The notes under the pieces: model-generated | The model's database searches: none | Told to the model about the DNA's origin: nothing | What the model saw: the letters and a program-made list of their open reading frames with translations, nothing else | In this document: piece by piece, positions 18,868-28,191 of the stretch | Layout: every line of letters begins with the position of its first letter | Numbering within the stretch: the stretch's first letter is position 1 | Position numbers and translations under genes: made by a program | DNA from: Chloroflexota bacterium | GTDB taxonomy: Bacteria; Chloroflexota; Anaerolineae; Promineifilales; Promineifilaceae | Reading direction: 5' to 3' | Length of the DNA: 64,000 nucleotides | NCBI GenBank assembly: GCA_022616275.1 | Contig: JAKEFB010000114.1 | Span: 1 to 64,000, forward strand

Positions 18868-19296
18868 TTGTTGAAACACATCTATGACCCGGCGCTGCTG
18901 GAGCAGTTGCCATCTGTCTTGGGCTTGCTGCGTCAGTTGGCAAACCAGGAAACGGCGTTAGAATACCTGGAGACAATGTTGCGCTACCTCTCGACCGCGG
19001 CCGAGAACGTAACACAAGAGCGATTGACTGAGGCAGTGGAAACGGCCTTTCGTGGCCGTGGAGATAAGATAATGCCAACACTGGCCGAAAAATGGATTGA
19101 ACAGGGTGTGGAGCGTAGTATCTTGCAAGTACTGGAGCGACGGTTTGGCCAACGGCCGGCAGCTCTCCAGGAGCGGCTGGCGTCCCTGTCGCTGGAAACC
19201 CTCGATATGGTGCTGGACGAGGCTTTACTGGCGGCCGATTTGCCAGCCTTTGAGCAGCGACTGAAGGCCATTGAGGCGCAAGCGCATGACAACTGA
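18868..19296 (+). pseudogene. C-terminal remnant of an Rpn/PD-(D/E)XK-type nuclease-transposase
   Basis: 142 codons from a TTG. The sequence MLRYLSTAAENVTQERLTEA, GDKIMPTLAEKWIEQGVERS and VLERRFGQRPAALQERLASL matches the C-terminal part of Rpn-family proteins (with a DUF4351-like end). The N-terminal nuclease domain is missing: in-frame TGA lies 18 bases upstream. It is therefore a truncated copy, although the remaining frame is intact and could still be translated. Confidence 0.6.
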
Positions 19297-20131
19297 TATG
19301 GAAACAAAAACACCGCCCGTTCCCGAGCGGCCGGCGGCCAGGCGCCAGCCGGTTACCGGCCGGCAACGGGCCGTGGTGATTAAGATTGATAAATTTGTCT
19401 ACTGGCTCAGTCGCCACTGGCTGGCGGTGCTGAATACCGTTATCGGCATCTACGTCGCCCTGCCCATCCTGGCCCCGGTCTTCATGAATGCTGGCCTGAC
19501 CGGCCCGGGCCGGGCCATCTACATCATGTATTCACCCATGTGCCACCAGATGGCCCAGCGATCCTTTTTCCTCTTTGGCGAACAGCCGGCCTACCCCCGG
19601 GCCATCGCCGGCACAGAGCTGACCCCTATCGAAGCATACGTGGACGACATCCCACAATTTGAGGGCGTTGCCCCGGACAATTGGGCCCAGTTTTTTGCCG
19701 CGGCCCGGGCCTTTGTTGGCAACGAGCGTATGGGCTACAAGATGGCTCTCTGTGAGCGGGACATCGGCATCTACAGCTTTGTCTTCCTGAGCGGCCTGGT
19801 TTACGCCGTCCTCCGCCGCCGCACCCAGATTAAACCGATGCCCATGCTGGCCTTCATTATTCTGGGTATGGGACCGATTGCTCTGGACGGCTTCAGCCAG
19901 CTTTTCGGCTACTGGACCACTCCCCTCGACGGCTCGGCCGCCAGCGGCCTTGTGGCCACCATCCAGAGCATTTTTCCCCTGCGGGAGAGCACACCTCTGC
20001 TGCGCACGTTGACCGGGGCCTGGTTCGGCCTGGCCCTCGTCTGGCTCACCTATCCCCACGTGGCGGCCGGGATGAAAGAATCCCAGGAAGAGTTGGGTGA
20101 CAAGCTGCGCCAGATTGGGGAAATTCAGTAG
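19286..20131 (+). CDS. DUF2085 membrane protein
   Basis: 281 aa from ATG 19286, overlapping the Rpn remnant. Five or so membrane segments. The DUF2085 signature is seen in YSPMCHQMAQRSFFLFG, MALCERDIGIYSFVFLSGL and GPIALDGFSQLFG, where the Cys/His/Glu/Asp set could bind a metal. Function unknown. The 3' end overlaps the convergent fabF by 7 bases. Confidence 0.8.
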   Translation: MTTDMETKTPPVPERPAARRQPVTGRQRAVVIKIDKFVYWLSRHWLAVLNTVIGIYVALPILAPVFMNAGLTGPGRAIYIMYSPMCHQMAQRSFFLFGEQPAYPRAIAGTELTPIEAYVDDIPQFEGVAPDNWAQFFAAARAFVGNERMGYKMALCERDIGIYSFVFLSGLVYAVLRRRTQIKPMPMLAFIILGMGPIALDGFSQLFGYWTTPLDGSAASGLVATIQSIFPLRESTPLLRTLTGAWFGLALVWLTYPHVAAGMKESQEELGDKLRQIGEIQ

Positions 20132-21366
20132 CTGAATTTTCCCACAATAATCGTGGCGTTGTGCCCGCCCAGGCCAAAGCCATTGGATAAGAAATTGCCA
20201 ATGGCCACCGGCCGGGCTTCATTGGGCACGTAATCCAGGTCGCACTCCGGGTCCGGCGTCTCGTAGTTGATGGTTGGGGGAACGAGGCCGGCCTGCAGCG
20301 CCTTCACGCCGATCAAGGCCTCCAGCGCCCCGGCCGCGCCCAGGAGGTGGCCGTGCATGGACTTGGTGGAGCTGATCGGCACGTCGTAAGCACACTCGCC
20401 AAAGACCGTTTTAATCGCCGCCGTTTCACTCTTGTCGTTAAGCTTGGTACCGGTGCCGTGAGCGTTGATGTAATCAATCTCGGCCGGCTCCAGGCCGGCG
20501 TCGGCCAGGGCAGCGCGAATAGCCTTCACCGCGCCGGAACCGTCCTCACTGGGGGCCGAAACGTGGTAGGCGTCGGCGCTGGTTCCGTAGCCCAGGAATT
20601 CGGCGACAATGTGGGCGCCCCGGGCCAGGGCGTGCTCCAGCGCTTCCAGCACCAGGATAGCCGCCCCCTCGCCGGTGACAAAACCATCGCGATTGGCGTC
20701 AAACGGCCGGGAAGCCCGGGCCGGATCGTCGTTGTGGGTCGAGAGCGCCCCGGTGGCGTTAAAGCCGGCAATGGCCACGGCCAGGATGGGCGCTTCCGCC
20801 CCGCCGGCCAGGATCACGTCGGCCGCGCCCCGCCCGATCATCTTGGCCGCCTCGCCCAGGGCGTTGTTGCCGGCGGCGCAGGCGGTGGCAATGGCCATAT
20901 TCGGCCCGCGCAGCCCGTGGGTAATGGAAATGGTCGCTGCCGGGGAATCGGCCAGCATCATGGGAATAAAAAAGGGACTCACCCGGTGCGGGCCGCGCTC
21001 GTTAAACGTCTTGATGCCCTCCATCGTGCTGCCCAGGTTACCCAGGCCGCAACCCAATACCACCCCGACCATCTCCCGGTCAACGCCAGAGCCTTCCAGC
21101 CCGGCGTCAGCCAGGGCCTGGTTGGCTGCGGCCAACGCCAGTTGCGTCACCCGGTCCATGCGCCGGACCTCTTTGCGGCCGAACAGCGCCTCCGGTTCAA
21201 ACTCCTTGACCTCGCCGCCAAAACGACTCTTCAGCTCGCTGGCGTCAAACAGGGTAATCGGCCCAATGCCGCTCTCGCCGGCCGCCACTCTAGCCCAGGT
21301 CGTTTCCGGGTCGTGGCCCAGGGGATTCATCGTACCCAGGCCGGTAATCACCACACGTCGCTTCAT
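20125..21366 (-). CDS. fabF: 3-oxoacyl-ACP synthase II FabF
   Basis: 413 aa from ATG 21366 (SD GGAGG). Catalytic triad: Cys in IATACAAGNNALGEA (about 162), His in YINAHGTGTKLNDKSE and His in SMHGHLLGAAGALEA. It condenses malonyl-ACP with acyl-ACP in fatty acid elongation. The usual SMTGH is SMHGH here, a mild deviation. No acpP or fabG neighbours, so it is a stand-alone gene in this window. Confidence 0.92.
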   Translation of the reverse strand: MKRRVVITGLGTMNPLGHDPETTWARVAAGESGIGPITLFDASELKSRFGGEVKEFEPEALFGRKEVRRMDRVTQLALAAANQALADAGLEGSGVDREMVGVVLGCGLGNLGSTMEGIKTFNERGPHRVSPFFIPMMLADSPAATISITHGLRGPNMAIATACAAGNNALGEAAKMIGRGAADVILAGGAEAPILAVAIAGFNATGALSTHNDDPARASRPFDANRDGFVTGEGAAILVLEALEHALARGAHIVAEFLGYGTSADAYHVSAPSEDGSGAVKAIRAALADAGLEPAEIDYINAHGTGTKLNDKSETAAIKTVFGECAYDVPISSTKSMHGHLLGAAGALEALIGVKALQAGLVPPTINYETPDPECDLDYVPNEARPVAIGNFLSNGFGLGGHNATIIVGKFSY

Positions 21367-21463
21367 GTGTTGCCTCCACAAAAAAGCGGCCGCGATGCGG
21401 CCGCGATGATGCAGTAATTATAACCCACTTCTGCTTTTAGAGTCACGGGGTAGTCTTAAATTT

Positions 21464-24289
21464 CTACCGGTTTAGCCAGCGTAACGTTAGCTCCCCCACC
21501 CGGCCGGCGCGCTGGCGCAAAACGGTACACTCCGGCAGGGCGTCCAGGAACGCCTGGCCGTAGCGCTTGGTCAGCACCCGTTTGTCCAGGATGACCACTA
21601 CCCCCTGGTCGTCCTGGCGGCGGATCAGCCGGCCGAATCCCTGGCGGAAGCGCAGCACGGCCTCGGGGATGGCGTACTCCATGAAGGAGTTCTCGAACGT
21701 CTCCGAGCGGGCGGCAAAAATGGGGTCGGAAGGCACGTCGAAGGGCAGCTTGGCAATGACCACCGCCTGCAGGGCCATGCCGGGTACGTCCACCCCTTCC
21801 CAAAAGGAGCGGGTCCCCAGCAGCACCGCCCGGCTGTCCTCGGTCTTAAACTGGTCCAGCAAGTGTTGGCGCGAGCTGCCCTCTGTCTGGGCCAGGAGGC
21901 TAATCCCGGCCTCGGCCAGCGGCCGCTCGACAGCCTGGGCCGTCGTTAGCAGGTGGCCGTAGGAGGTAAAGAGGACCATCGTCCGGCCGCCCAGGGCCTG
22001 GGCCACCTCTACAATGGCTCCCTCGACGTATCGTTGGTAACCGGGCTGGTTCGGTTCGGGGATGTCGGTCGGCAGGTAGACCAGCGTCGTCGCCTGGTAA
22101 TCGAACGGTGAGCCAACGGCCAGCTCCTCACAATCTTGGGCGTGCAGCCGGTCGCGCAGGTAGCTAAAGGACGGCCGGCCGTTGTCCTGTGGGCCGGCCG
22201 TGCGCAGCGTGGCCGAGGTCAGGACGACCGTTTCCTTGGCCTGGAAAATGTACTTTTCCACCAACGGTCCAATGTGCAGCGGCGCGGCATGCAGAGAGAG
22301 GCGCTCCCGGTAGACCTCGGCCCAGTAAATAACTGTTTCGGCCGGCTGGGCCACCAGGGCGTCCAGGTTGATCCGCGCTTCCTCCAGGCTGCGGGCCAGG
22401 CTCAGGAGGGCCAGCCGCAATTCCTCGCCATCCTCAATGTCATACCCCTCGGACAGGTCGGCTAGGCCGCCGGCCAGCTTGCCAAAACCTTCGCCGATGG
22501 TTCGGAAATACCGTTCCAGGTTGTCCCAGCTCATGACCACCTGCTCAAAACCGGGCTGGCGGCGTAGCTCCGGCGTAAAGCGGATCTGCTCGGCATACTG
22601 GCTGCGCTTGTTGACCAGGGAATCCAGGAAAAAGGCCAGCGTGGTAAAAAAGTCGTCCAGCCGGAGGGTGGCCTGCTGGCCGGTCTCCCGCAGCCGGTTG
22701 GCATAGCCGTCTATGACGCTGCTCAGCTCGCCGGGCAGCGCGGCCGCTGCCCGGCGCTGCAAATCGGCCACCAGCCCGGCCCGGGGCTTGACCACTTCCT
22801 CCAGGATGCTCTCCAGGAAGCGCTTGTCGGCCCGGAAGCTCAACCCCTCGGTCACGGCCGATTCCAGGTGATGGGCCTCGTCCACAACCAGGTCCAGGTA
22901 CTCTGGCAGCACCCGGTTGTCGGAGGCGATGTCGGCCAGCAGCAGGGCGTGGTTGACGACCAGGATGTGGGCCTGCTCGGCCCGGCGGCGGGCGATGTGT
23001 AGCGGGCAATTCTCTTGGGCGCAACGGTCCATCGTGCAGGCGTCATTCTCGGCGCTCAGCCGGCCCCAGGCCAGCCGCTCGCCCGGCGTACGCAGGTTGA
23101 CTTCGGCCAGGTCGCCGCTGGCCGAATAGGGCAGCCAGGCCAGGATCCGGGCGTAGAGGGCCATCTCGTCGGCGCTGTTGGGGCCGCTGTGGCGCATCTG
23201 CTGGAACAGACGGGTGCAGAGGTAGTTGCGCTTCCCCTTGAGCACGGCCGCCCGCAGTTCAAAAGGCAAAATGTTTTGCAGGTCGGGCAGGTCTTTGTGC
23301 AGGAGCTGGTCCTGGAGGTTGATAGTGTTGGTCGAGATAACGACACGCCGGCCGTTCTCGTTGGCCCAGAAGGCGGCCGGCAACAGGTAGCCAATACTCT
23401 TGCCGGTTCCCGTCCCGGCCTCGACAATAAGCTGCTGGCCCTCGTTGAACGCGTTGGCCACGGCCTGGGACATCTCCACTTGCTGCGGCCGGTGCTCAAA
23501 GCCGGGGAAGAGGCGGCTGAAATTCCCACCCGGCCGGAGCATGGCGCTAATGGCCTTTACGTCAATGGATTCCGTATCCTGGGCGGCAATCAGCGGGCGG
23601 CCGAGCACTTTTTCTGGTTTGAACAATTTGTCCAACTGCCCCCTGGCCCGGCCAAAGGCTTGCTTGCCGGCTGCTCGCAGCGCCTCTTCAAAAAAGATCG
23701 TCTCCGGCCAGCCAAGGTTGTTGCCGGCCCGGACAATTTCATCCAGGATGTCAAAATCCAGTCCCACGGCCCGCTGGTAGAGGGCCAGGAAAAGCGCGGT
23801 CGTCCGGTGAGCGTCATTCAGAGCGCGGTGGGCGGCCTTGGAGGAAGCCTCCTGGGTTCGGCGATCTTCCCGGCCGGGCAACTCCAATAAGGTGGCCAGG
23901 GCATCCAGGCCATAGCGGCCGGCGGTAGGCAGCAGGATGGAGGCCAGGGTGAGGGTGTCTACGCGGTGCTGGGCCACGCCCAGGTTTTCGGCCCGCAAAA
24001 AGCCCAGGTCAAAGCCGACGTTGTGGCCAACCAGAACGTGGTCGCCCAGAATACGCTTCAGGCGTGGCCGGAGGGTAGCCATGCCGGGGGCGCCGTCTAC
24101 CATCTCCTGGGTGATGCCCGTCAGATGGGTGATGGCCGCCGGCACCGCCCGGCGCGGGTTCACCAGTGACGACCACTCGTCCACAATCTGGCCGTCCCGG
24201 AAAGTGACGGCCGCCACCTCGATAATGACGTCGTAGTCCGGGTCCAGGCCGGTCGTCTCCACGTCAACGGCAACGTAGGTAGGAATCAT
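21464..24289 (-). CDS. dinG: DnaQ-type exonuclease fused to DinG-like helicase
   Basis: 941 aa. Residues 1-170 are a DEDD exonuclease (YVAVDVETTGLDPDYD, LVGHNVGFDLGFLRAEN, HRALNDAHRTTALF). The helicase follows: Walker A EAGTGTGKSIGYLLPA near 289 and DEAHHLESAV near 469. Cysteines near 357 (YLCTRLF) and 416 (DACTMDRCAQENCPL) fit an XPD-type iron-sulfur cluster. The C-terminal half has LLGTRSFWEGVDVPG and FRQGFGRLIRRQDD. This is the Firmicute/Chloroflexota form of DinG, used in DNA repair and R-loop or replication-fork processing. Confidence 0.92.
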   Translation of the reverse strand: MIPTYVAVDVETTGLDPDYDVIIEVAAVTFRDGQIVDEWSSLVNPRRAVPAAITHLTGITQEMVDGAPGMATLRPRLKRILGDHVLVGHNVGFDLGFLRAENLGVAQHRVDTLTLASILLPTAGRYGLDALATLLELPGREDRRTQEASSKAAHRALNDAHRTTALFLALYQRAVGLDFDILDEIVRAGNNLGWPETIFFEEALRAAGKQAFGRARGQLDKLFKPEKVLGRPLIAAQDTESIDVKAISAMLRPGGNFSRLFPGFEHRPQQVEMSQAVANAFNEGQQLIVEAGTGTGKSIGYLLPAAFWANENGRRVVISTNTINLQDQLLHKDLPDLQNILPFELRAAVLKGKRNYLCTRLFQQMRHSGPNSADEMALYARILAWLPYSASGDLAEVNLRTPGERLAWGRLSAENDACTMDRCAQENCPLHIARRRAEQAHILVVNHALLLADIASDNRVLPEYLDLVVDEAHHLESAVTEGLSFRADKRFLESILEEVVKPRAGLVADLQRRAAAALPGELSSVIDGYANRLRETGQQATLRLDDFFTTLAFFLDSLVNKRSQYAEQIRFTPELRRQPGFEQVVMSWDNLERYFRTIGEGFGKLAGGLADLSEGYDIEDGEELRLALLSLARSLEEARINLDALVAQPAETVIYWAEVYRERLSLHAAPLHIGPLVEKYIFQAKETVVLTSATLRTAGPQDNGRPSFSYLRDRLHAQDCEELAVGSPFDYQATTLVYLPTDIPEPNQPGYQRYVEGAIVEVAQALGGRTMVLFTSYGHLLTTAQAVERPLAEAGISLLAQTEGSSRQHLLDQFKTEDSRAVLLGTRSFWEGVDVPGMALQAVVIAKLPFDVPSDPIFAARSETFENSFMEYAIPEAVLRFRQGFGRLIRRQDDQGVVVILDKRVLTKRYGQAFLDALPECTVLRQRAGRVGELTLRWLNR

Positions 24290-24396
24290 AAATTGTCTGG
24301 CAACTGCGTCTCTTACTCAACAAACGTTCTTACACCAGGCCTCCACACTGGCGCGAATGGCCGGAATTATAGCACATTTGTTTGAGCAGGCAGCCT

Positions 24397-26769
24397 CTAA
24401 AGGAGGGCCAGGACTTCTTCCCCGGCTTGCAGCTTCAGGAGGGTGTAAGACTTGGTGGAATTTTCACTATCGAGGGGCAACCGGCCGCTCTCTACCGGGG
24501 CCAGTTGCTGGGGGGTCACGACCCAGGTCGGTCTATCCGGCTCCACCCTGGCCATCCCCCGGACGTCGCGGCGGGCGATCATCACCCGGCCGCGAGAGTT
24601 GGCTTTTGGCGCGCTGGGAACCCAGGCGGCGGGCAGGCGCCGGCCGTAACCATCGGCCGTAACCAGCACAATTTCGTCGTCCGCCTCGGCCAGTAAGGCA
24701 CCAATGACCCGTTCGCCTTCGCGGCGGTTAATAGCCTGGAGTCCTTGCAACGGCAGATCCCCCACCCGGATGCGGACGGCCCGGCCGGTGTCCAGCATGA
24801 CCACCAGCTCGTCGTCTGGGCTGGCCCCCAGCGCCGCCACCGGCAGACCGGGCAGCGGCCGGTCAAATTTCAGCGCCGCCGGCCCCTCAATGCTCTCCAC
24901 CAGCCCCTCCAGCGGATAGGAGCGGGCAAAACCGCGCGTCGTCACCAGGAGCAGCCGGGATTGCTGTTTCATGGCCGCCCAATGGCCGAAGGCGCAGATG
25001 TGCTCGTCGGCCTTGAGGTGGTAGAAGTCGGCCGCCGTCAGCCCCATGGCCTGCAACTCCAGCAGGTGGCGCGGTGTGGTCAGCAGGAAGCGGTACTGCG
25101 AAGTCACCAGCAGCAGCGGCTCGTCCGGGGCCATGACCAGGGCGTCTTGCAGCTCCGTGCCGTTCCCCGGCCTCTGTTCGGCCAGGGAAACGGGCTGCTC
25201 TTCGGCCAGGGAGTGGCCAGCAAACAGGCTGGCCAGCAGCCGGTTGTTGCGGGTCAGTAGAATGAGGGCCTGCTCCTGGCCGGGTGCTTCTCCGGCGGCC
25301 TGCTCTTCCTGGGCGGCCATCCGCCGCTGCAGCAGTTCCAGGTTGACCGGGGCCACTCTGGGGGGGGCCACCGGCCGTTCGGGGTGGACCAGCTCGGCCG
25401 GGGTGTGGACCTCAGCCTCCATCTCGCCGGCGGCAATGCCGTGGGCGATAATGCCCAGACCGGAGGTGACGCTGCTGAAGGCGTCCACGGCCATGACCTT
25501 TTCCCGGCCGAACTTTTCCATGAGCATGTACTTGAAAGCCGGAATCTGGGCCGAGCCGCCGGTGCGGACCACGGCGTCAATCTGCCCGATCGGCAGGCCG
25601 GAGTCGCGGACGACTTCGTCCAGGTGCTGGTCAATGGCCTGGATCTCCGCGCGGATAATCTGCTCAAACTCGCTGCGGGTGATCATCTCGGTGACGTGGA
25701 AGCCGGGGCCGTCCAAACGTAGGACGGTGGCCATGTCGTCCGACAGTCGGCGCTTGGCTGCCTCAACGGTGTCAAACATTTGCAGGCCGTAGTTGTTGGT
25801 CACCAGGCTGAGCAGGGCGTTGATACCGCGCCGGTCTTCGGCCGTCTGGGCGATTTCGTTGAGCAGCTTGCGGCTGTCCGGCGTTTGCAGCTCGATAATC
25901 CGCTGCCAGTCGGCAAAAACGTCAAAAATCCACTTGGGTAGCGGCAATCGCCGCTGGCGCGGGCCGTAGCGGCTACCCTCGCCGAAATGCTTGGGCAGCT
26001 TGGCCCGGACCAGCTTCCGGTCAAAGACGTCGCCGGCTACGGGGATACCGCCGGTGGCCAGCACCTCCCGTCCGCGCCGGCCGCCCAGGCGCATGACGGT
26101 AATGTCCAGCGTACCGCCGCCGAAGTCGAAGACGAGGATGTTTTGCGGCCGGTCCACGGTGGCGGCGTAATGGTAAGCGGCGGCAATCGGCTCGTACTGC
26201 AAATAGACCTGCTCGTAGCCGGCGCGGAAAGCGGCGTCGAGCAGCCGGTGTTGGGCCAGGGCGTCGCCTTTGGGGTCGGCGGCAAAGTGGACTGGCCGGC
26301 CCAGGACGACCTGGCGCAGCTTCCGGCCCAGCAGCCGCTCAACCCGAATTTTGGTCAGGCTCAGGTAAGTGGCCACCAGGTTCTCCAGCGAGTAGTAGAA
26401 CTGGCTGACCACCGTGCCCTGGTACTCGGCGTCGCGCAGGCCGGTCTTGATGGACAGGAACAGCCGGCCCGGCGAGAGCACGTCCACCCAGGCGTACACG
26501 TCGGTGACGTAGTACATGTCGGCCCCATAGACCTCGACCTCGCCCACCCAGACCCGCTGCATTTTTGACGGGCGGCCGGTGTTTTGGGCGAAGTAGCGGT
26601 TGACAGCCTCGCGGCCGATGGTCACCGTCTGGTCGTTGGTCACGTACAGCGCGGTGCGGGCCACGTGGGGGTTGGCGTTGGCCGGGTCCAGGGGGAGCAG
26701 TTGCACCTGGCGGCCGTCGTAAACGGCCATGCCGGAGTTGGTGGTGCCAAAGTCCATTCCCACAATCAC
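24397..26769 (-). CDS. Hsp70-family ATPase fused to a GyrA C-terminal-like beta-pinwheel
   Basis: 790 aa from GTG 26769, which follows AAAGGAGG by 9 bases; the longer open frame has no such site. Residues 1-470 are an Hsp70/YegD-like actin-fold ATPase: VIVGMDFGTTNSGMAVYDG, ILVFDFGGGTLDITVMRLGG and VVRTGGSAQIPAFKYMLMEK. The usual substrate-binding domain is absent. Residues about 500-790 instead show about six repeats of the type DEIVLVTADGYGRRLPAAWV, DDELVVMLDTGRAVRIRVGD and SRLLLVTTRGFARSYPLEGL, which resemble the blades of the DNA-wrapping GyrA C-terminal domain. Hsp70 identity is sure; the pinwheel is inferred by motif. Confidence 0.8.
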   Translation of the reverse strand: MIVGMDFGTTNSGMAVYDGRQVQLLPLDPANANPHVARTALYVTNDQTVTIGREAVNRYFAQNTGRPSKMQRVWVGEVEVYGADMYYVTDVYAWVDVLSPGRLFLSIKTGLRDAEYQGTVVSQFYYSLENLVATYLSLTKIRVERLLGRKLRQVVLGRPVHFAADPKGDALAQHRLLDAAFRAGYEQVYLQYEPIAAAYHYAATVDRPQNILVFDFGGGTLDITVMRLGGRRGREVLATGGIPVAGDVFDRKLVRAKLPKHFGEGSRYGPRQRRLPLPKWIFDVFADWQRIIELQTPDSRKLLNEIAQTAEDRRGINALLSLVTNNYGLQMFDTVEAAKRRLSDDMATVLRLDGPGFHVTEMITRSEFEQIIRAEIQAIDQHLDEVVRDSGLPIGQIDAVVRTGGSAQIPAFKYMLMEKFGREKVMAVDAFSSVTSGLGIIAHGIAAGEMEAEVHTPAELVHPERPVAPPRVAPVNLELLQRRMAAQEEQAAGEAPGQEQALILLTRNNRLLASLFAGHSLAEEQPVSLAEQRPGNGTELQDALVMAPDEPLLLVTSQYRFLLTTPRHLLELQAMGLTAADFYHLKADEHICAFGHWAAMKQQSRLLLVTTRGFARSYPLEGLVESIEGPAALKFDRPLPGLPVAALGASPDDELVVMLDTGRAVRIRVGDLPLQGLQAINRREGERVIGALLAEADDEIVLVTADGYGRRLPAAWVPSAPKANSRGRVMIARRDVRGMARVEPDRPTWVVTPQQLAPVESGRLPLDSENSTKSYTLLKLQAGEEVLALL

Positions 26770-26930
26770 GGTAAAAAGCCTCCTTTTGCTCCCTGGAAGG
26801 GTCTCCTCCCCCGGGAGCAACTCGTCGGCGCGCGCAGACCAGGCGGTCCGGCGCGCCAGCCAGAAACAAGGCTGCGCCGCCCTGGGGGTCCGGCGATGGT
26901 GCCAGGCGGCCGGCGCAAAGCGAAACCGCT

Positions 26931-26959
26931 AGTCTACCTCACCGGCCGGCTTTCGTCAA
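26931..26959 (-). promoter_or_regulatory. Candidate promoter of the Hsp70-pinwheel gene
   Basis: On the minus strand TTGACG (26959-26954) and TAGACT (26936-26931) are 17 bases apart. The start would be near 26924, giving a GC-rich leader of about 155 bases with several possible stems before the GTG start. Confidence 0.45.
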
Positions 26960-27023
26960 AAATTCGACGCTAAGGCGCAAAGATTTATTGTTCTTGGCGT
27001 CTTAGCGTCTTTGCGTCAAATTT
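26960..27023. repeat. GACGCAAAG-type inverted repeat element, copy 1
   Basis: Arms of about 24 bases (26960-26983 and 27000-27023) pair with four mismatches around a 16-base loop. Each arm is built of GACGC-AAAG units. It begins just after the stop of the nitrilase gene. A related element sits in the same relation to the gene at 63.2 kb, so both may act as terminators or are copies of a small dispersed element. Confidence 0.6.
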
Positions 27024-27027
27024 AGAT

Positions 27028-27978
27028 TCAGTCGAAGTGGACGTTCGCTTGTGGCTTTTCGCTGATGTGCAACTGGAAAACGTCGGGACGGGCGTAGTGG
27101 CCGGTTACGTCGAGGGTCAACCGGCCTTCAATGGCCAGGTGGGGTTGGATTTCGGCGGTGACGAAGCCCGGCTCGTCGAAAAGGGGGCCGGCCAGATAGT
27201 CGCCGCTGGGGGCGATGATGGCGCTGCCGCCGCGCATCAGCCAGTCGTCTGGGCTGCCGGGAATCTCGTCCAGGAGAGCCAGCCCTAGTCCATCCAGTTC
27301 CCGGCGGCGCAGGACCGAGCCGGCGGCGACGACGAAGCACTGCCCCTCGAAGGCGTAGTGGCGGGAGGCGACCTGGTGCATCTCCTTGACCGTTGGCCAC
27401 TGGGCGGCGTGGACCAGTTCCTGCCGGCCGTGCATGGCGGCGCGGGCCAGCGGCATCCAGTGCTCCCAGCAGACCAGCCCGCCCAGCCGGCCGAAGGGCG
27501 TCTCGACCACCGTTAGCGTGCTGCCGTCGCCCTGGCCCCAGACCAGCCGCTCGGTGTAGGTGGGCATCAGCTTACGGTGTTTGCCCAGCATCTGCCCGTC
27601 CGGCCCCAGGTAGAGGCTGGTGTTGTAGAGCGTCCCGCCGTCCCGCTCGTGCAGGCCCATGACGACGACGGCCCCGGCGGCTTTGGCCGCTTGCCCCAAC
27701 TGTTCGACGGCCGGGCCGGGGATAGTGGCGCTGTTCTGGAACAGCCGGGTAAAGACGGCTTTGGCCGGCGGGTGGTCCCAAAGCGCCGCGCTGGGGGCCA
27801 AGTCCAGCCAGACCGGGTAGCCAGGCAGCCACGTCTCCGCGAAGACGACGAGCTGCGCCCCCAGCCGGCCGGCCTGGGCAATCAGGTCGCAGGCTTTGGC
27901 GACGCTGGCTTCGAGGTTGAGATAGACCGGGCTGTCCTGGACGGCCGCGGCGAGGAAGGGGTGGAGGTTGGTGAACAT
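27028..27978 (-). CDS. Nitrilase-family carbon-nitrogen hydrolase
   Basis: 316 aa, SD AGGAAA. The catalytic triad is visible: Glu48 in VVFAETWLPGYPVW, Lys136 in GKHRKLMPTYTERLVWG and Cys170 in GGLVCWEHWMPLARA. The CWEHW and TYTERLVWGQGDG forms are those of true nitrilases (nitrile to acid plus ammonia) rather than amidases. Usual length. Single gene followed by a repeat element. Substrate unknown. Confidence 0.9.
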   Translation of the reverse strand: MFTNLHPFLAAAVQDSPVYLNLEASVAKACDLIAQAGRLGAQLVVFAETWLPGYPVWLDLAPSAALWDHPPAKAVFTRLFQNSATIPGPAVEQLGQAAKAAGAVVVMGLHERDGGTLYNTSLYLGPDGQMLGKHRKLMPTYTERLVWGQGDGSTLTVVETPFGRLGGLVCWEHWMPLARAAMHGRQELVHAAQWPTVKEMHQVASRHYAFEGQCFVVAAGSVLRRRELDGLGLALLDEIPGSPDDWLMRGGSAIIAPSGDYLAGPLFDEPGFVTAEIQPHLAIEGRLTLDVTGHYARPDVFQLHISEKPQANVHFD

Positions 27979-28108
27979 GGATGTTTCCTGAATATTTTTG
28001 ACACGAATTACACGAATTACACGAAGGTCAAAAGAATGCGACGATGCAGGTAAGTGGCCAAGGTGAGCAAGGCGATCATTATTATGATAGTATCCATTTT
28101 GATTAGCT

Positions 28109-28138
28109 ATGCCACTTCAAGGTCAAATGGGGTACAAT
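28109..28138 (+). promoter_or_regulatory. Possible promoter of the EAD-ATPase gene
   Basis: TACAAT at 28133-28138 is a good -10 box; ATGCCA at 28109-28114, 18 bases upstream, is a partial -35. The transcript would start near 28145, leaving a leader of about 45 bases. Confidence 0.4.
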
Positions 28139-28191
28139 AGTAACCAGCGCCGGTTTTTGATTGAAAACGGGGTGTGAGGGATACGAAGCTC

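Noticed and set aside
20347-21417. 356-codon open frame on the plus strand opposite fabF
   Set aside because: Antisense to a certain FabF; composition is low-complexity (Gly, Arg, Val, Gln) and there is no ribosome site.
24397-26769. Simple annotation of this gene as DnaK
   Set aside because: The substrate-binding beta-sandwich and lid are missing and no grpE or dnaJ is adjacent, so it is not the housekeeping DnaK.
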